In this document: piece after piece, positions 4,883-5,992 of the stretch | How the letters are laid out: every line of letters starts with the position of its first letter | How positions within the stretch are numbered: position 1 is the stretch's first letter | Source of the DNA: an uncultured Collinsella sp. | GTDB lineage: Bacteria > Actinomycetota > Coriobacteriia > Coriobacteriales > Coriobacteriaceae | Reading direction: 5' to 3' | Assembly: GCA_958431945.1 (NCBI GenBank) | Contig: CAUASQ010000099.1 | Coordinates: 1 to 5,992 of the forward strand | Length of the DNA stretch: 5,992 nucleotides | Program-made: the position numbers and the translations under genes | Notes under the pieces: generated by a model | Database searches by the model: none | Seen by the model: only the letters and a program-made list of their open reading frames with translations | What the model was told of the DNA's origin: nothing

Positions 4883-5992
4883 ATGACCACTCCCGACGAA
4901 AAGACACTCCCCACGCTCACCAAGCTATTCGAGGAGGAGTTTGGCCCCATCGGCGACCGCCAGGTGCTCTACGTGCACGCGCCCGGCCGTTCCGAGATCA
5001 GCGGCAACCACACCGACCACGAGGGTGGCCACGTTATCGCCGGTTCGCTCGATGTCGCCGTCGACGGCATCGCCGTGGCAACCGATTCCAACAAGGTTCG
5101 CGTAGCCGACGAGGGCTATCCCACGTTTGAAATCGCGCTCGACACGCTAGACGTTCAGGAGTCCGAGAAGGGCACGTCCGCAAGCCTCGTCCGCGGCATG
5201 GCCCACGAGATTGCAGCCCTTGGCGTTGAGCCCCACGGCTTCGACTTTGCCTTTACCTGCTCCGTCCCCTCGGGCGGCGGTCTTTCCAGCTCTGCCGCCG
5301 TCGAGGCCGCGTACGGTCGCGCCATGGAAACCCTCTGGGGCGCACCCGCCATCGAGCCCGTCGCGCTCGCGCAGATGAGCCAGCGCACCGAGAACAACTA
5401 TTACGGCAAGCCCTGCGGTCTGATGGACCAGGCCGCCGTGTGCCTGGGCGGCCTTGCCTACATGGACTTTGAGGACCAGGCTCAGCCTAAAACCCAGAAG
5501 CTCGAGCTCAACTTTGAGGATCACGGTTATGCGCTCGTGCTCGTTAAGGTTGGCGCCGACCATGTGGCAGCTACCGACGACTACGCCGCCGTTCCGCGCG
5601 AGATGCAGGACGTTGCCGCCGAGTTTGGCAAGGCACGCCTGTGCGAGGTAAACGTTGCCGACTTTGACGCCAAGCTCCCCGAGCTGCGCGCCAAGCTGGG
5701 CGACCGTGCCTGCCTGCGCGCCGTTCACTACTGGTACGAGAACGGCCTGGTCGACAAGCGCTGGGCAGCTCTGAACGCCGGCGACATCGACCAGTTCCTG
5801 GTCCTGACGCGCGAGTCCGGCGCCAGCTCTGCCATGTACCTGCAGAATGTTGTTGCCAAGCTGGGTTCCGAGCAGCCTTCCATGTATGCCCTGGCGCTGG
5901 CCGAGCACGTGCTCGACGGCCGCGGCGCCGTCCGTATCCACGGTGGCGGCTTTGGTGGCACCATCCAGGCCTTCGTGCCGCTCGACCTGGTC
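4883..5992 (+). CDS. galK: Galactokinase (GHMP kinase family), 3' end outside the window
   Basis: Galactokinase phosphorylates galactose at C1 with ATP, the entry step of the Leloir pathway in the cytoplasm. The reading frame is open for 370 codons to the window edge; known galactokinases run to about 390-430 aa, so little is missing. GHMP motifs in order are APGRSEISGNHTDHEGG (33-49, replacing the usual GRVNLIGEHTDYN), the ATP loop VPSGGGLSSSAA (128-139), CGLMDQ (178-183) with probable catalytic Asp182 paired with Arg36, and motif 3 RIHGGGFGGT (351-360). Asn42 stands where classical enzymes have a sugar-binding Glu. This variant is, from memory, common in clostridial and actinobacterial galactokinase-like proteins, so a related sugar substrate is possible. 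It is divergent from a LacI regulator, with operator-like sites over its promoter. Confidence 0.93.
   Translation, partial: MTTPDEKTLPTLTKLFEEEFGPIGDRQVLYVHAPGRSEISGNHTDHEGGHVIAGSLDVAVDGIAVATDSNKVRVADEGYPTFEIALDTLDVQESEKGTSASLVRGMAHEIAALGVEPHGFDFAFTCSVPSGGGLSSSAAVEAAYGRAMETLWGAPAIEPVALAQMSQRTENNYYGKPCGLMDQAAVCLGGLAYMDFEDQAQPKTQKLELNFEDHGYALVLVKVGADHVAATDDYAAVPREMQDVAAEFGKARLCEVNVADFDAKLPELRAKLGDRACLRAVHYWYENGLVDKRWAALNAGDIDQFLVLTRESGASSAMYLQNVVAKLGSEQPSMYALALAEHVLDGRGAVRIHGGGFGGTIQAFVPLDLV

Noticed and set aside
5147..5941. 264-codon open frame on the minus strand, opposite galK
   Set aside because: It is antisense to galactokinase with intact GHMP motifs, and the translation is low-complexity Gly/Ala/Val/Leu typical of a shadow frame.

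Overview
The window looks like chromosomal DNA from a GC-rich, anaerobic, gut-type actinobacterium, most likely a Coriobacteriia member such as Collinsella. This is an inference from codon use (strong G/C at third positions), the mix of gene families and the style of the protein sequences. It has not been checked against any database. No insertion sequence, phage gene, CRISPR array, tRNA or rRNA was seen.

Layout from left to right. Positions 3-127 hold a nested inverted repeat: perfect 28-bp outer arms around an inner terminator-type hairpin. A class II ketose-bisphosphate aldolase gene (161-1018, minus) reads leftward into it. A 334-bp AT-rich divergent intergenic region separates the aldolase from a DeoR-family regulator (1353-2156, plus). 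The DeoR gene converges on a class A flavodiiron protein gene, fprA (2223-3383, minus), with a strong bidirectional terminator between them. Upstream of fprA on the same strand lies a LacI/GalR-family regulator (3513-4544, minus, GTG start). A 338-bp control region separates it from a divergent galactokinase gene (4883 to the right edge, plus, 370 codons visible, cut off by the window).

The window has two sugar-related divergent pairs with an oxygen/NO-defence gene between them. The DeoR regulator probably senses a sugar phosphate and may control the aldolase. The LacI regulator probably controls galK and itself.

The best-supported regulatory observation is a set of three near-identical 14-bp LacI-type sites (central CG, TG...CA ends) in the lacI-galK region. 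One of them overlaps an extended -10 promoter of galK. The galactokinase has the variant N-terminal motif GNHTDHEGG, with Asn where classical galactokinases have a sugar-contacting Glu. I saw no clearly new multi-gene system. The items most worth following up are the nested inverted repeat, the LacI operator set and the galactokinase variant.
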